A stretch of 64,000 nt of DNA from Ptychodera flava (taxonomy: Eukaryota; Hemichordata; Enteropneusta; Ptychoderidae), in contig NC_091932.1 in the NCBI RefSeq assembly GCF_041260155.1, positions 5,107,501 through 5,171,500 of the forward strand, in the 5' to 3' direction. The translations under genes and the position numbers were made by a program. The notes beneath the pieces are model-generated. The model worked only from the letters and a program-made list of their open reading frames with translations, searched no databases and had not been told where the DNA came from. Of the stretch, positions 50,571 through 61,233 are shown one piece after another (position 1 is the first letter of the stretch; every line of letters begins with the position of its first letter).

Positions 50571-52916
50571 TGTTCTTTGAAGATCTGTTATTTGAGATAT
50601 TTGCAACACCTTATCTTGGGATATAAAACACAGTGGAATATTCATGAAAATGTCCTTGACTTTGTTCTGTAACATTAATTATTATATACATTAAGACATA
50701 ATTTTGCAGAAGCAAGACTATGAAAAATAATTCACTTGTTCCAAGCCATACGAGAAAGCAGGCCAGCAAAGTACTCTTAAAATGTCAAAGTCCTAACTTA
50801 AGATATATTGCATTTCACTTCAAACAAAAATACGTAAATTTAGTAGATTATAACTACCTTTGAGGTTATTTCGATTCGAACCATTGGAGATTTTTCCAAG
50901 ATATCCGGCATGTCTACCATGTATAGATAAACCTATAAAGTTTGTGGATAAAACATTTTGTACACAATTCTTCTCAATTACGATCGAGAAACCTGCAATT
51001 ACCTGCGCTCTTGGCGCATTTCGTGCTCAAGACAAATGCCACATAAGCACAGGTTAAAAGTCTGGTAGGTCTGGTAAAAGGCACAGTCCCGTGGGTGAGG
51101 ACAGTTTTATAGTTTACAGATTGATGTATAGAATATATCGCCGAGATACAATTGAAGACATCAAACATGAAGTCAAAGTAAAATGGAAAAGCTCAACATT
51201 ATATTTTTCACCTACACTTTCATTTCTATTTACCTCTTACCATACAGATGTGGATGCCCTGTTCACATTTACTGTTTTTATATATGTGTCAATGAAACTG
51301 CATTCAGATTACCAAATGCCGTTTTGCCCGTTTTAGAAAAAAATACCAGAGGTCAATTAAAAATTCATCACGTGAAGATATTTTACATATTTCGTATGTT
51401 CCCGGAGTTCATATCAAGGAAATCCGAAAGTTTGCTTACGTTCAAATGACGTAATGTAAAGTCCTAATTTGCATGTCCTCTCTATGATTTCGAATGTTTG
51501 GCAATACAATTTTATCCACTTGATGTATTAATTGTATAAGAATGCTGTATCAAAAAGCCAGAAAACAGCTTATCTTGAAGCGTCCCTCAGTGGCCAAGGT
51601 ATGTGAAGGCTTGGTAAGGATCTTACGAGAAGAACATAGCGCAACACTTTTAACTAGTTATTTTAGTAAAAACCTGAATGAGAACAAGTTTAAACAAACA
51701 AACAAACGATACTAATCTCCCAAATTAGTTCCAATCGTGTTACATTGAACTTTCGTTAGAAGTGACAAAAAGAAATTAGCAGATGCCACTGGAAAGTACC
51801 CCATAAATTACCATGGTTACTTACACTTTAAACCCCGTTCTCATTGCAAATATTGGCTAGTTGATACACAGCGCATTTTCACAATTTTCTGTGTGCGTCA
51901 GGATAACAAATCGCGTAGTTAAATTTATATTTTATAAATCACTTATGCTTTGATAGCTGCTTTCAGTTTTCCCGGTTGAAATGGAATGTTTGTACGAGCA
52001 ACCAACATCTCCATTTTAAAGGGAACGACAATGAAGTTTCCTTTTGTAGTGTGTTCTTTACATGAATCGAGTTTGTTTTTGAGTTTTTGTTATCGTCAAT
52101 TATGTGAAATATTGTACTAGTTACGATCACCGTTACTAAATAGAGACGATAGACAGAGATTTTCAAGTTCGCATCGGTATTTATTTTTTCCCAGCTGGTA
52201 GTAGCCTATATAAAATAAAACTATACCACAGCATGCATACCACCTTTTCCATTGGGAAATATACAAAATTCATGGCAGCAGTGCTGGGGAATTGGATTTA
52301 AAGAAAAATTAAGTGCATGTAAGGATCAATTACAATTTTACTGAATTTATGCCCCGGGCCTGCATCTGTCGAGGAAAAAAAACTTATTTTTGAGAGTACT
52401 GTAAATCATTTTTTGTAGACTCTAAGTATATTCCAAAACATTCTTCACTAGAACATAGGGTTACTATATTTTAGATCACTATATATGTACAAGCAACTTT
52501 TGTCTTAAGCTTGATGCAGTATGTAGGAGCAGCAGTTTCGTGTGATTTGTGCTTACCTTTATTAGTGTAAGGAAGTACCTGCTTTCTTACTTTGTAAATA
52601 CATGTGGGCAATTAATACACGACTGGCAGAGTAAATGACGAGTCTTAGCCTTGTTTTCTGAACATAGAAAATCTAATGTTTTGCCCATTGATACTTTAAT
52701 AACAAAGGGTATAGCGGCAACTTTGAATTTCCACTGTCGGAAAATATTCTCTCTTATAACATAGACCCTGGAGCGAGAGTGTCTATACTTATAGCAAACG
52801 TGCATAGTGATTCCCGATTTTTTCATTATTGAATAGAATATTAGAGTTTCCTATGGGGGATTTGAGAAAATTTCAAACTTTCCTTTTTCCAGTCGCGTAT
52901 TAACGGTACATTGATA
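50571..52916. other. Intergenic region and 3' flank of the monooxygenase gene
   Basis: No gene seen. From about 51901 the sequence is the parent of the duplicated segment at 19708. On the minus strand an AATAAA lies at about 52558-52563, roughly 355 bp past the stop codon, and is a candidate polyadenylation signal. Confidence 0.5.
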
Positions 52917-55900
52917 TTACAACTTTAAGGTCGCGAAAACCATTTCGACAACCGCTGGTATAACTATAGCCATCAAACGATACCGGTTAGCACCTGCTGC
53001 AGACTTACAGTAGCTTACTTGTTCTGGTAGTGGTTCGGTGATTTCTGGAACGTACTCAAATTTAAGGTTACTCTGTAAAAAAGAAACAGTGCATACATGA
53101 AACAACTTCATAAATGTCAGGATATGATACATCATCATTATCTGTCATTAAAATCCATAACAAGCAAAGACAAATACAAGTGCGCGCACTCACCGGATAA
53201 AATTTGCTGCCATTCTTTTCGCAGTAAATTCGATAAGAGTGTTGATAAACGGCTTCAAAATCTTTCACTTGTTCGTAGGTCCACTCTTGCGCATCCATCA
53301 CCTCGAATATTGTCATTCCCCTATATTTTTCAGGCTCAACAACAATTGGAGGGAACTTTCTAATGATTGAACAGAACGGAAAAGGGTTAATGTAATCAGA
53401 AGTTAGCTCTCTGTTAAGACTCACAGTAATTAAAAGTATTAAAATAAACTTTCATAAAGATGTATATGCGCACAGTTTGGGGGTTGTTACAATTTCCCCA
53501 TTAGAAATTGAAATTCCATCGAATTACTTTCCTTGCTGTGATTTTAATTTCTCTGAAAATTTATACATGTCAATAAATGAAACATGTTTAACAACCGGAC
53601 AGGTGCCCCTGTGCGGCCCAGCATAAGGGGTGTAATGTGGGTGACGCGCAATGGACTCCGGTCCCGAGGGGCTGGCAGCACGGCTCGATGGCCAACATGG
53701 CCGCCAACATGGCCAACATAGCAAAAGCATGATTGCGTGGCATGGTGACATTGTTTTATTGAAGGGGCAAATACCTCGAACAAATGAACAATTTTCAGTA
53801 TGAATTGTCAAAAAGCAGTTACACTTTCTTATTCAACTCTTTAAATTCTCTAACAACATGATTGGAACTAATTTTTGATAATTGGATGGTGAGGTATAGT
53901 CTATTTGATCTGCAAATGTAAGTTCATCTGCTTTTCTTTTCAAGTTACACGCTTGTTTTTATGAGTTATTTGTAATACAGCGACATTCAGCTATAGGGCA
54001 CCTAAAATGTTTGGAAAATTTGAAAAATATAAAGATCCAATTATCCCAAATTAGTTCCAATCGTGTTGAACTTGAAATTTAAATACCAGACTAGCCGACA
54101 CAATACCAACAAGTTGATTTCAGTTCAGAATAAGTTAGCATTGGACATTACATATAGGAGTTGCTGACCAATTCAACTCCGACAATATCGACATGGTATC
54201 ACAAAGGTACACAAGAAACAGAATTATATTACATGATGAAACCAAGGAAACGTTCCCGCGTTTGTTGAAGTCCGCTTAAATTTTTCCTAGGCTGACTTTC
54301 TTTTCGAAAGGTGAAGAATTTGAGCTGAATGGACAAAAGGTACTTACGCAAATGAGATCTTGGTGACGTTACAGCATGCGTTCATCGCAAATTCAATTAC
54401 AGGTAGACTTTCACATCTGGCCAGTTGAATGCGAGGATAGTAGTACAAATAAGAGAGACACATCTCGCTAGTCGTCGACAAGCCACCCTGATGAAAAGAC
54501 ACAATTGAGCATATATGTCAAACACAATGTGACTGCCATAACTACTATGATGAAGGCAGAAATTATGCAAGGCGATGGAGAGCTGGTCTGAAATAATTAC
54601 AGTCAAGACATCTACACATATCGAAGATTTTACGTCCATCCCTCGTTACATTATACAATGTACGTTTTTGCAGGGCTTACAACGATATATTTTTCTACTT
54701 ACGTATGTCATGTTCGTTCTGCTTTCGGTGTTATAGTTGCATTCCAAAGTTAAACGATCTCCCTAAAAATTCAGAAAATAAGAGAAACTTTCACGTCGTG
54801 AATTTCGTGATAGCGACTTACAGACAATAAGCAGTGATTTTTTTTCGTTTATTTTGTTGCTTTGCAGTAACTTATGTCATCTTTGTACGATGTTACTACG
54901 TGCAATTTCATACCTCTACGAACGTATGATGCATGTTACATATACCACAGAGAAACATATAGACAGAGTGGCAACACTTGCATGCCTTTTGTTCCATGGT
55001 CGTCTCGGTAGACTATTGGCTTTTCATATTAAAATGAGCTTCAAAGGTGTTAAACTTTTTGGAGGCTTTGTTTGTGGTTGATAATTACACGAGATTATGC
55101 GAAAATACGACGAGATGGCATCGTACTGCCAGTCGCGTAGCAACCATAGTTACTTTGTGAGCTCTCAGGCCAGAAACACTGCTTCACGCCAATCAAAACA
55201 TAACACGCCAGCAGTTTCATAAACATATCCTTCCTTGACGCACGTGTAAAAGACGGTATGACTGACCGTAAACCATTGAGTAAAACCAGAGAGTATCGAT
55301 AAAAGACTTTCAAATTTGGTTCAAATACACTCATTATATATTCATAAAAATATGAGAGGAATTTTTAAAACGGTAAAACTTATTTTCCTGAAGGTCAAAA
55401 CACTCCCGTTTTCGCCAGCACGTCAATTCTGCTCAGCACCACACGACAACAACAACACAAACTTTGCCGAACATACTTTCGCTTAACAATTGGCGAAAAT
55501 CCAAAAATTACCGAAGGATTCATGGTCGGCACTCTTCGGAAAAGAGAGGCGAGAGCAACCTGAGGCGAGGCGAACATGGATTGGTTACGTAACCGCTTCA
55601 CGCCTTAAACAATACCCGTTGCCACTCTATCTATCTTTCTCTATGCATATACAGAGTGTCGTACGTCCGCCCTCTATCATGGAGAATAGCAAAATGAAGG
55701 AGAGCAAGAGTTGCATTTCGTAAAACAATCCCGACTAAACTTTTCTAAAACAACTGTACATAGTTTGAGACTACTCTGTAGATAGAATGATTCTGGTATC
55801 ATCGCTAGCCTGTCATTTGTCAAGTCACATATGCTTTGAGGGAAATGCCAGTACATTTAGATGAACTTGCCGGCTGTACGATGGCTGGTTCCTTAAGGTG

Positions 55901-57488
55901 ACGCATTTCCTGCAGGTTAAAGTCGTATGTGTCATCCTCGCTGATGATATCTTTCTCAACGCCCTCCCGGAAGTGACGTGCCCGTAATTTAACTCCGGCC
56001 AGATGAGAGTGTAACAGGCTGGCAAATATAGTGATGCTGGTACCATTGCTACCCTGCAATTAAAAAGAAAATGTTTCGAATGGTATTACTGCAAAAACTC
56101 ACAGGTCCGCAGTATTTTTCTTCAAAACTAGCTCCGGAATTGAAGAAACTAAACGATCTAACTCCATGTACACATGGAATGAATCGTTAGAGATCATTTG
56201 TGAGGAATTATCATAGATAATCATAAGTAATCACATTTACTACGATAACCTTACACTGTCAGAAAAAAAAGTTTTAAAAACTCTGTTTTCACACATTTTT
56301 TTTCTCCTGCAGAAATCCGCATGTTTCTCGGAAAAGCACCAAAGTGGTCGCCACTAACGACAGATTTTAGGGCCATAATTGAAACAAAATGTCTGAAATC
56401 TACCCACCAAAGTTTAACATTTTCGCATCCCTTCGGTGAAATGAAAAGCTAGCAGTGCCCCTACACAAGAATGAAACTGCTGTCAGTGAAATTACACACG
56501 AGCAGTATAGAAATCTTGAAGAAAACATACATCAAAATTCTTGTTCGATACAAGTAGTAGACAGACGGATTATAATGAGCTGCTAAATCTATGAGTCGCG
56601 AAAAGATACTAAAATGTCGAAGAGGTCTATCGAGGCATTACGACTTCAAAGTTAAAGTATAATCTGAGATTGTAATGAGTGGTTTGCAAAGTTGGTCACT
56701 TTACTAGTCTGCGTTGATTTTTTTTTTTTTTGGGGGGGGCAGGGCACGACAATTATTGTTTGTAATTATGACGCACATAAAAACTAATCTCCACGCAGAG
56801 ATTGAAGCGCTGTGTGGCAGCAGTGAAGCGTGGATATTCTCCGAGTCGTTGGCCGCCCCCGCCTCAGTGTGGCTACTGCTGAGACTCCCTAGCTGAATTA
56901 TAATTATCCATGCCGCACAACAATCAATGTACGGAGATTGCGTAAAACCATGACGATTTGAGGTCTTCAAGTTACCAGACAGAAAAAACAATCGTGTTTC
57001 ATATTCGTTATATTTTATGATTGATGAGCCCTTATCTGATTTGCAAGAAGTAGCCATACAAAGTTTTATGAAAATGAAGTCAATAATATATTGATTGGAC
57101 TCAATTCGGTTTAACCTCCGATATTTTCAAGTTGAAATTACATTATTTGCAGCAGTATTACATCATCATATAACTCGCGCGCTAAATTAGACAGGCGATG
57201 GATAGGTACATGTAACTTGTCATTTACATGTATTTGGTGGTTCAAATCATCATAAGCCGACACTTACAATAATTTCACAATGACATCATGCAAAACATAC
57301 GAAATACCATACACCTACTTCATCAAAACATTCTTGTGAGCAGTAACCATTGACAGTCATGCTCGGCGCCCCAGGTGGAATGAACAGTGCCAAGGGGTTT
57401 GTAAAAGCACCGATCTCTATAATACTAGCATCGTTCTTGCGCAGCTTTGGGGTGTAGTACACACGTATTCCAGACGAATCAATGAAAG
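52917..57488 (-). CDS. MOXD1: Exons 7-12: C-terminal copper domain (CuM site) and tail
   Basis: Exon 7 (57319-57488) has DSSGIRVYYTPKLRKNDA and IPPGAPS. Exon 8 (55871-56053) has ASLLHSHLAG and ARHFREG. Exon 9 (54703-54762) has GDRLTLECNYNT. Exon 10 (54348-54487) has GGLSTTSEMCLSYLYYYP. Exon 11 (53194-53410) starts ELTSDYINPFPF. Exon 12 (52917-53072) ends in a hydrophobic stretch MAIVIPAVVEMVFATLKL and TAA. HSH and the Met of SEMC form the CuM site. The exon 8 donor is again GCAAGT. Confidence 0.92.
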
Positions 57489-60400
57489 CTGAGTAGATGT
57501 AAAAATCATTGTGATGTATCTTTAGCGCATTTGTTGTTTGATGTCTATAAATTTGTTGACTTCATGATACATGTAAACTCTCTATACTTCTTAATCATTG
57601 CTTTGTGATTTAGTCGTGAATGATGTCTTTAGATAGCAATTGTGTATGCCATTGACACTTTATAACTTCAACCAGTTCAGATTTCCGATTAACAACGAAG
57701 GTATATATTGCATGATCATTTATCACATTACATCTTGACAGCTCATAATGACAATCACCTTCTCTATCCTAGTGACCTTTGACCTCAACAATGATGTTTA
57801 TTATGTCAATGTAAAAAACTTACTGTCCTTGAATTCAGGGTTGTCGAAATGAGTTTCCATTAACACGAAGTCTGGATCACCGTTCTCTACATCGCCTAAA
57901 GAAAAACCGGCCTCTTGTGGAAAATAGAAGCCCTGACAGAAAAGACATAATAATATGTTAAACGAATATACAACCAACAACTCAAGTATTGTTTCATTAC
58001 ATTTTAAATTAGACAAGTACACTGTCATGTATAATATTGCGGAAAACCTTAGTAAGCCGTAAAAACTCCCTTTTACTAGTTTGTTCAGCCCCAGCCCTCT
58101 TTCCAAATAAGAGTATTACCTTCCTCTTGCCGGAAGTAGGTCGTTACTCTGCCGATCCATTTTACTCGACTTACCCCTCCTCCAATGGCCCAAGAAATGA
58201 TGACAGAAGTACACAGCGTCAGATTCTGCGGCATGTTTGGTGAATAGCATTCATGTCCGAAACCATGGTAACCCTCACCGACGCCATCGCGACACTGGTA
58301 GATCAAGATGTGATGGACAAGGGCTTCGTGGCCTTCTTGAATGATTGGTTCGTACTAAACAACAAACAAACAAACAGCAAAACAATTGTCATTCTGTGTT
58401 TAGCGGTTTCCATATGCAGCTTGCAATACGGCAATACGGCAAATGTAACAGGCATTTTGTCAACTAAAAATCTAATTGTATTTATAGGCGATGATGAAGA
58501 AGAAACGCAGCAGAATAAATCCATACACATGTATAAATTACGTCTTACATCAGTCTGACAATGACACCGAGGGTTAAGCATTGGGAACAGTCGTCATGTC
58601 CGTCCCCAGGGATGGGGGACAAGACACGCCTACCTCCACCCCACTCCTGGAGACGGACATGACATCTGTTGCCTATGGTTCAAGGTAATATATTCAGTAC
58701 GACGCACTGATGATTCTACGGCTACTTGCTTTTATCATGTGATGTTTGCTATCCAGCTTGGGTAATTCGAATGCCTGACACCAGTACGTAGTGTCTTTAT
58801 GGTGTGGTACACTAACCTTGAAGAAGAGAGCAGATGTAAACATTGTTGATAGGTCTGCATGGTAAAAAAAATAATGTGCAAAGAGGCAAATGGGCGAAGA
58901 CGGAGATTTGTTGAAATCAAACTTGAAGAGCACAGGGATTCCTTTCCAATTCACGAGTATAATCAGTATACAGCGTTTTCGATTCAGTCTCAGATTCGTT
59001 GAAATGACTGCATAAACCATGTCACAATCAGACACTCACAAACCGTTCTGAGCCAACTCTTGGAACCGATGCTTGTTCTTTGTTGGAAATTTATTCAACA
59101 GAACGTAAACATCGTCAACGTTTCTCACGTTGTGGTCGGTCTTCAGTCAGGAAATTTCTATCTCAATTCTTACACATCATAAAACAACATCGCTTCGAAT
59201 TCTGAAGCCGTATGGTAATATGCCAGAAGACAACTTGTAATCACAAACAAAACTGATCGTAAGATCTTCAATACATACATGTGGATTCAAAAACTCGTAC
59301 ATGAGTAAATCGTCTCCAGTTGGCATCTCAGGTTCAACTGGGGCAACACCCAACAGGTGAACACTTCGAGAACCACGTTGTTCTGCACCGTGGTATGGTA
59401 GACCTGTCTCTGTATCTGGATCGTCAGCGTGGTAGGCGTAAATCAGACGTAGTGTGTCTGACTGGAAAGGCAAAAAATATATCGGTAATGAAGTAAATAG
59501 ACTATACCCATGAAATAGAATCTATAAGGAAGGGGTACTGAACATGTTCATATTTTTTAGGTGAACATTGGAAAAGATTTACAAGGCTAGGCTAGATCGA
59601 TGCTCATGAGGATAACAAATAGAAATTTATCTAGTCAAGTGTCAAGTTCTTCTGATGTAACAACACTTATTTTCTGTGAAGTCCGCACTGTGATATGGAA
59701 TAAATTGATAACTTAACCTATTTTGACATGTGCAAATCTGATATAGTTTCCACGTACAGTGATGACTCTATCTTTTTCATCGCATGTATCCAGTTTTCTT
59801 GAAATAGTCAACACGGTGTGCGTTTCTGTTTCCATTCCTCCAATTAGCTGGTAATCCTGCTGGTCGTCAATGATTGGCTCTCCGTTGGCACTTGCAAAGC
59901 GATCCTGCGACAATTTCGATGGAGATGCAGTTATGAAATTGCCTTTACCCATCATCGATCACCTAACCAGGTGATTTGTACACCGGTTTAACGTGACAGG
60001 GGCAACAGACGAAGCAGTCACTGCAGTCATTGAAAAGGGATTTATAAACGATAGGTTTCCTAGAAGGCGGTCATTTTTACAAATAAGCGGTCTACAAATG
60101 GATTGGCGGGAACTTTTGCATCGATAAACCTCACTGACAACTAGTGTTGACTTTCATACGTGTGTTTGCTGAGTGGCCGACTTGAAATGAAGATCGGCTG
60201 ACAGGAGGAGAGAACATCATGATGGGATTTCTGTGACAAGGAGAGGACAGTTGGAAGTTTTCTGGTGGGTGAGGGGAAGAGTAAATTTTCAAATTGTAGC
60301 GCGTGAGGGGACAGTTCTCTGAAAATATGGCTTCAGATTGCAAATAATGCAATATTCAATATGCAAACAGAAGACCATAATTGTGTAATCCTTTCCCTTC

Positions 60401-61203
60401 ATGAACTTCCAATGCTACGCTATAGTACGACTGGCTCGGTGAGCGTTGTTTGCTAGTAAGACCGTTGAGGGCGCATACCTGCGTAGCGAACGAGGGGCTG
60501 TGAGAGAGTCTGCAGTGCATTTTACAAGGTTTAAACAGCGAAGCGAAGCGAGCGAGGTCTGGAAAACAAGACTACACATTTGCAGCCTGGGTTGACAGGC
60601 TAAATACTATATCTATATGCTTTCTGGAGTAGAACAAGATTTTATGGTTGACACTGAAAACATAAAAAACAGTGAAAAATCATCAAAAGTTAGCATTACT
60701 TAACGTTCACATGGGATGATAGCATTAAGTAAAAAAAACAAACGAAGTTAAAATTTCAGTTTACTGAGGATGGTTTTAGGAGAAAGAAATGACAGTTGCC
60801 ATATTTAAAATCATTCTTTTGCAGTATGGAAAGTTCATCGTGATTTACAAACCAGAACAAATCTCTACACGCCTGTCGCTACGTGTATAATCTCAAAATA
60901 GATCAAATATTTTTGCTCTACATGTACCTTGAGGTATGTGTTTCCATCTTTGACCCATCCGATGACGATATCAGAGTTGGTCATACCTCCATTGGGGGAG
61001 ATACCAAATCCTACATAGCCAAGAGTCTCAGCGTGCACCTCGAAGGTTATTGTTGTATCGTCATATTTCCAGAACAGATGAACTTTACCGAAGTCATCCA
61101 AGGCGGCGTTGTGTGTGTAAGTATCGGTCGGTGTTACAAACCCATCTACGACACACATAATAGCAATCCCTTGGAGAACGAACAAAGCAGTTTTCTGAGA
61201 CAT
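52917..61203 (-). CDS. MOXD1: MOXD1/DBH-like copper type II monooxygenase, complete
   Basis: Twelve exons: 60928-61203, 59758-59904, 59279-59461, 58730-58816, 58175-58354, 57824-57932, 57319-57488, 55871-56053, 54703-54762, 54348-54487, 53194-53410 and 52917-53072. They total 1908 nt, one open frame of 635 aa, against 613 in human MOXD1. The order is signal peptide, DOMON domain, then N- and C-terminal Cu2-monooxygenase domains. Ligands expected for the family are all present: HH at about 245-246 and H319 (CuH site), H399, H401 and M474 (CuM site). The 73-residue gap between the last His and Met equals that in DBH. Family members use copper and ascorbate to hydroxylate substrates in the secretory pathway; the MOXD1 substrate is unsettled. 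A hydrophobic C-terminus could be a membrane or lipid anchor. A longer start at 61231-61233 is in frame; MSQKT is preferred because it opens directly into the hydrophobic signal. The symbol marks the family; orthology to vertebrate MOXD1 is not proven. Confidence 0.93.
56705..56965. repeat. Intronic element shared with 22870-23125
   Basis: Counterpart of the element in the duplicated segment, with cagagattgaagcgctgtgt and a following tacggagattgcgtaaaacc. It lies in the intron between exons 7 and 8. Confidence 0.55.
57824..58816 (-). CDS. MOXD1: Exons 4-6: N-terminal copper domain (CuH site)
   Basis: Exon 4 (58730-58816) has KDTTYWCQAFELP and HHMIK. Exon 5 (58175-58354) has GHEALVHHILIYQC, GHECY and ISWAIGGG. 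Exon 6 (57824-57932) has ETHFDNP. HH and the His of ETHFDNP are the CuH ligands of the family. The exon 4 donor is GCAAGT rather than GT: any nearby GT would put exon 5 out of frame, whereas the GC site keeps K-YEPIIQEGHE continuous. Confidence 0.92.
59279..61203 (-). CDS. MOXD1: Exons 1-3: signal peptide and DOMON domain
   Basis: Exon 1 (60928-61203) gives MSQKTALFVLQGIAIMCVVD, then VHLFWKYDD, GYVGFGISPNGGM and DIVIGWV. Exon 2 (59758-59904) has DQQDYQL, THTVLTISRKLDTCDEKD. Exon 3 (59279-59461) has LRLIYAYHADDPD and YHGAEQRGSRSVHLLG. These match the DOMON fold of DBH-like enzymes, including the HG-x-x-x-RG-type motif in exon 3. All three exons are phase 0. Confidence 0.92.
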
Positions 61204-61233
61204 TTTCAGCAGTAATAAGGCAGTCTGTCCCAA

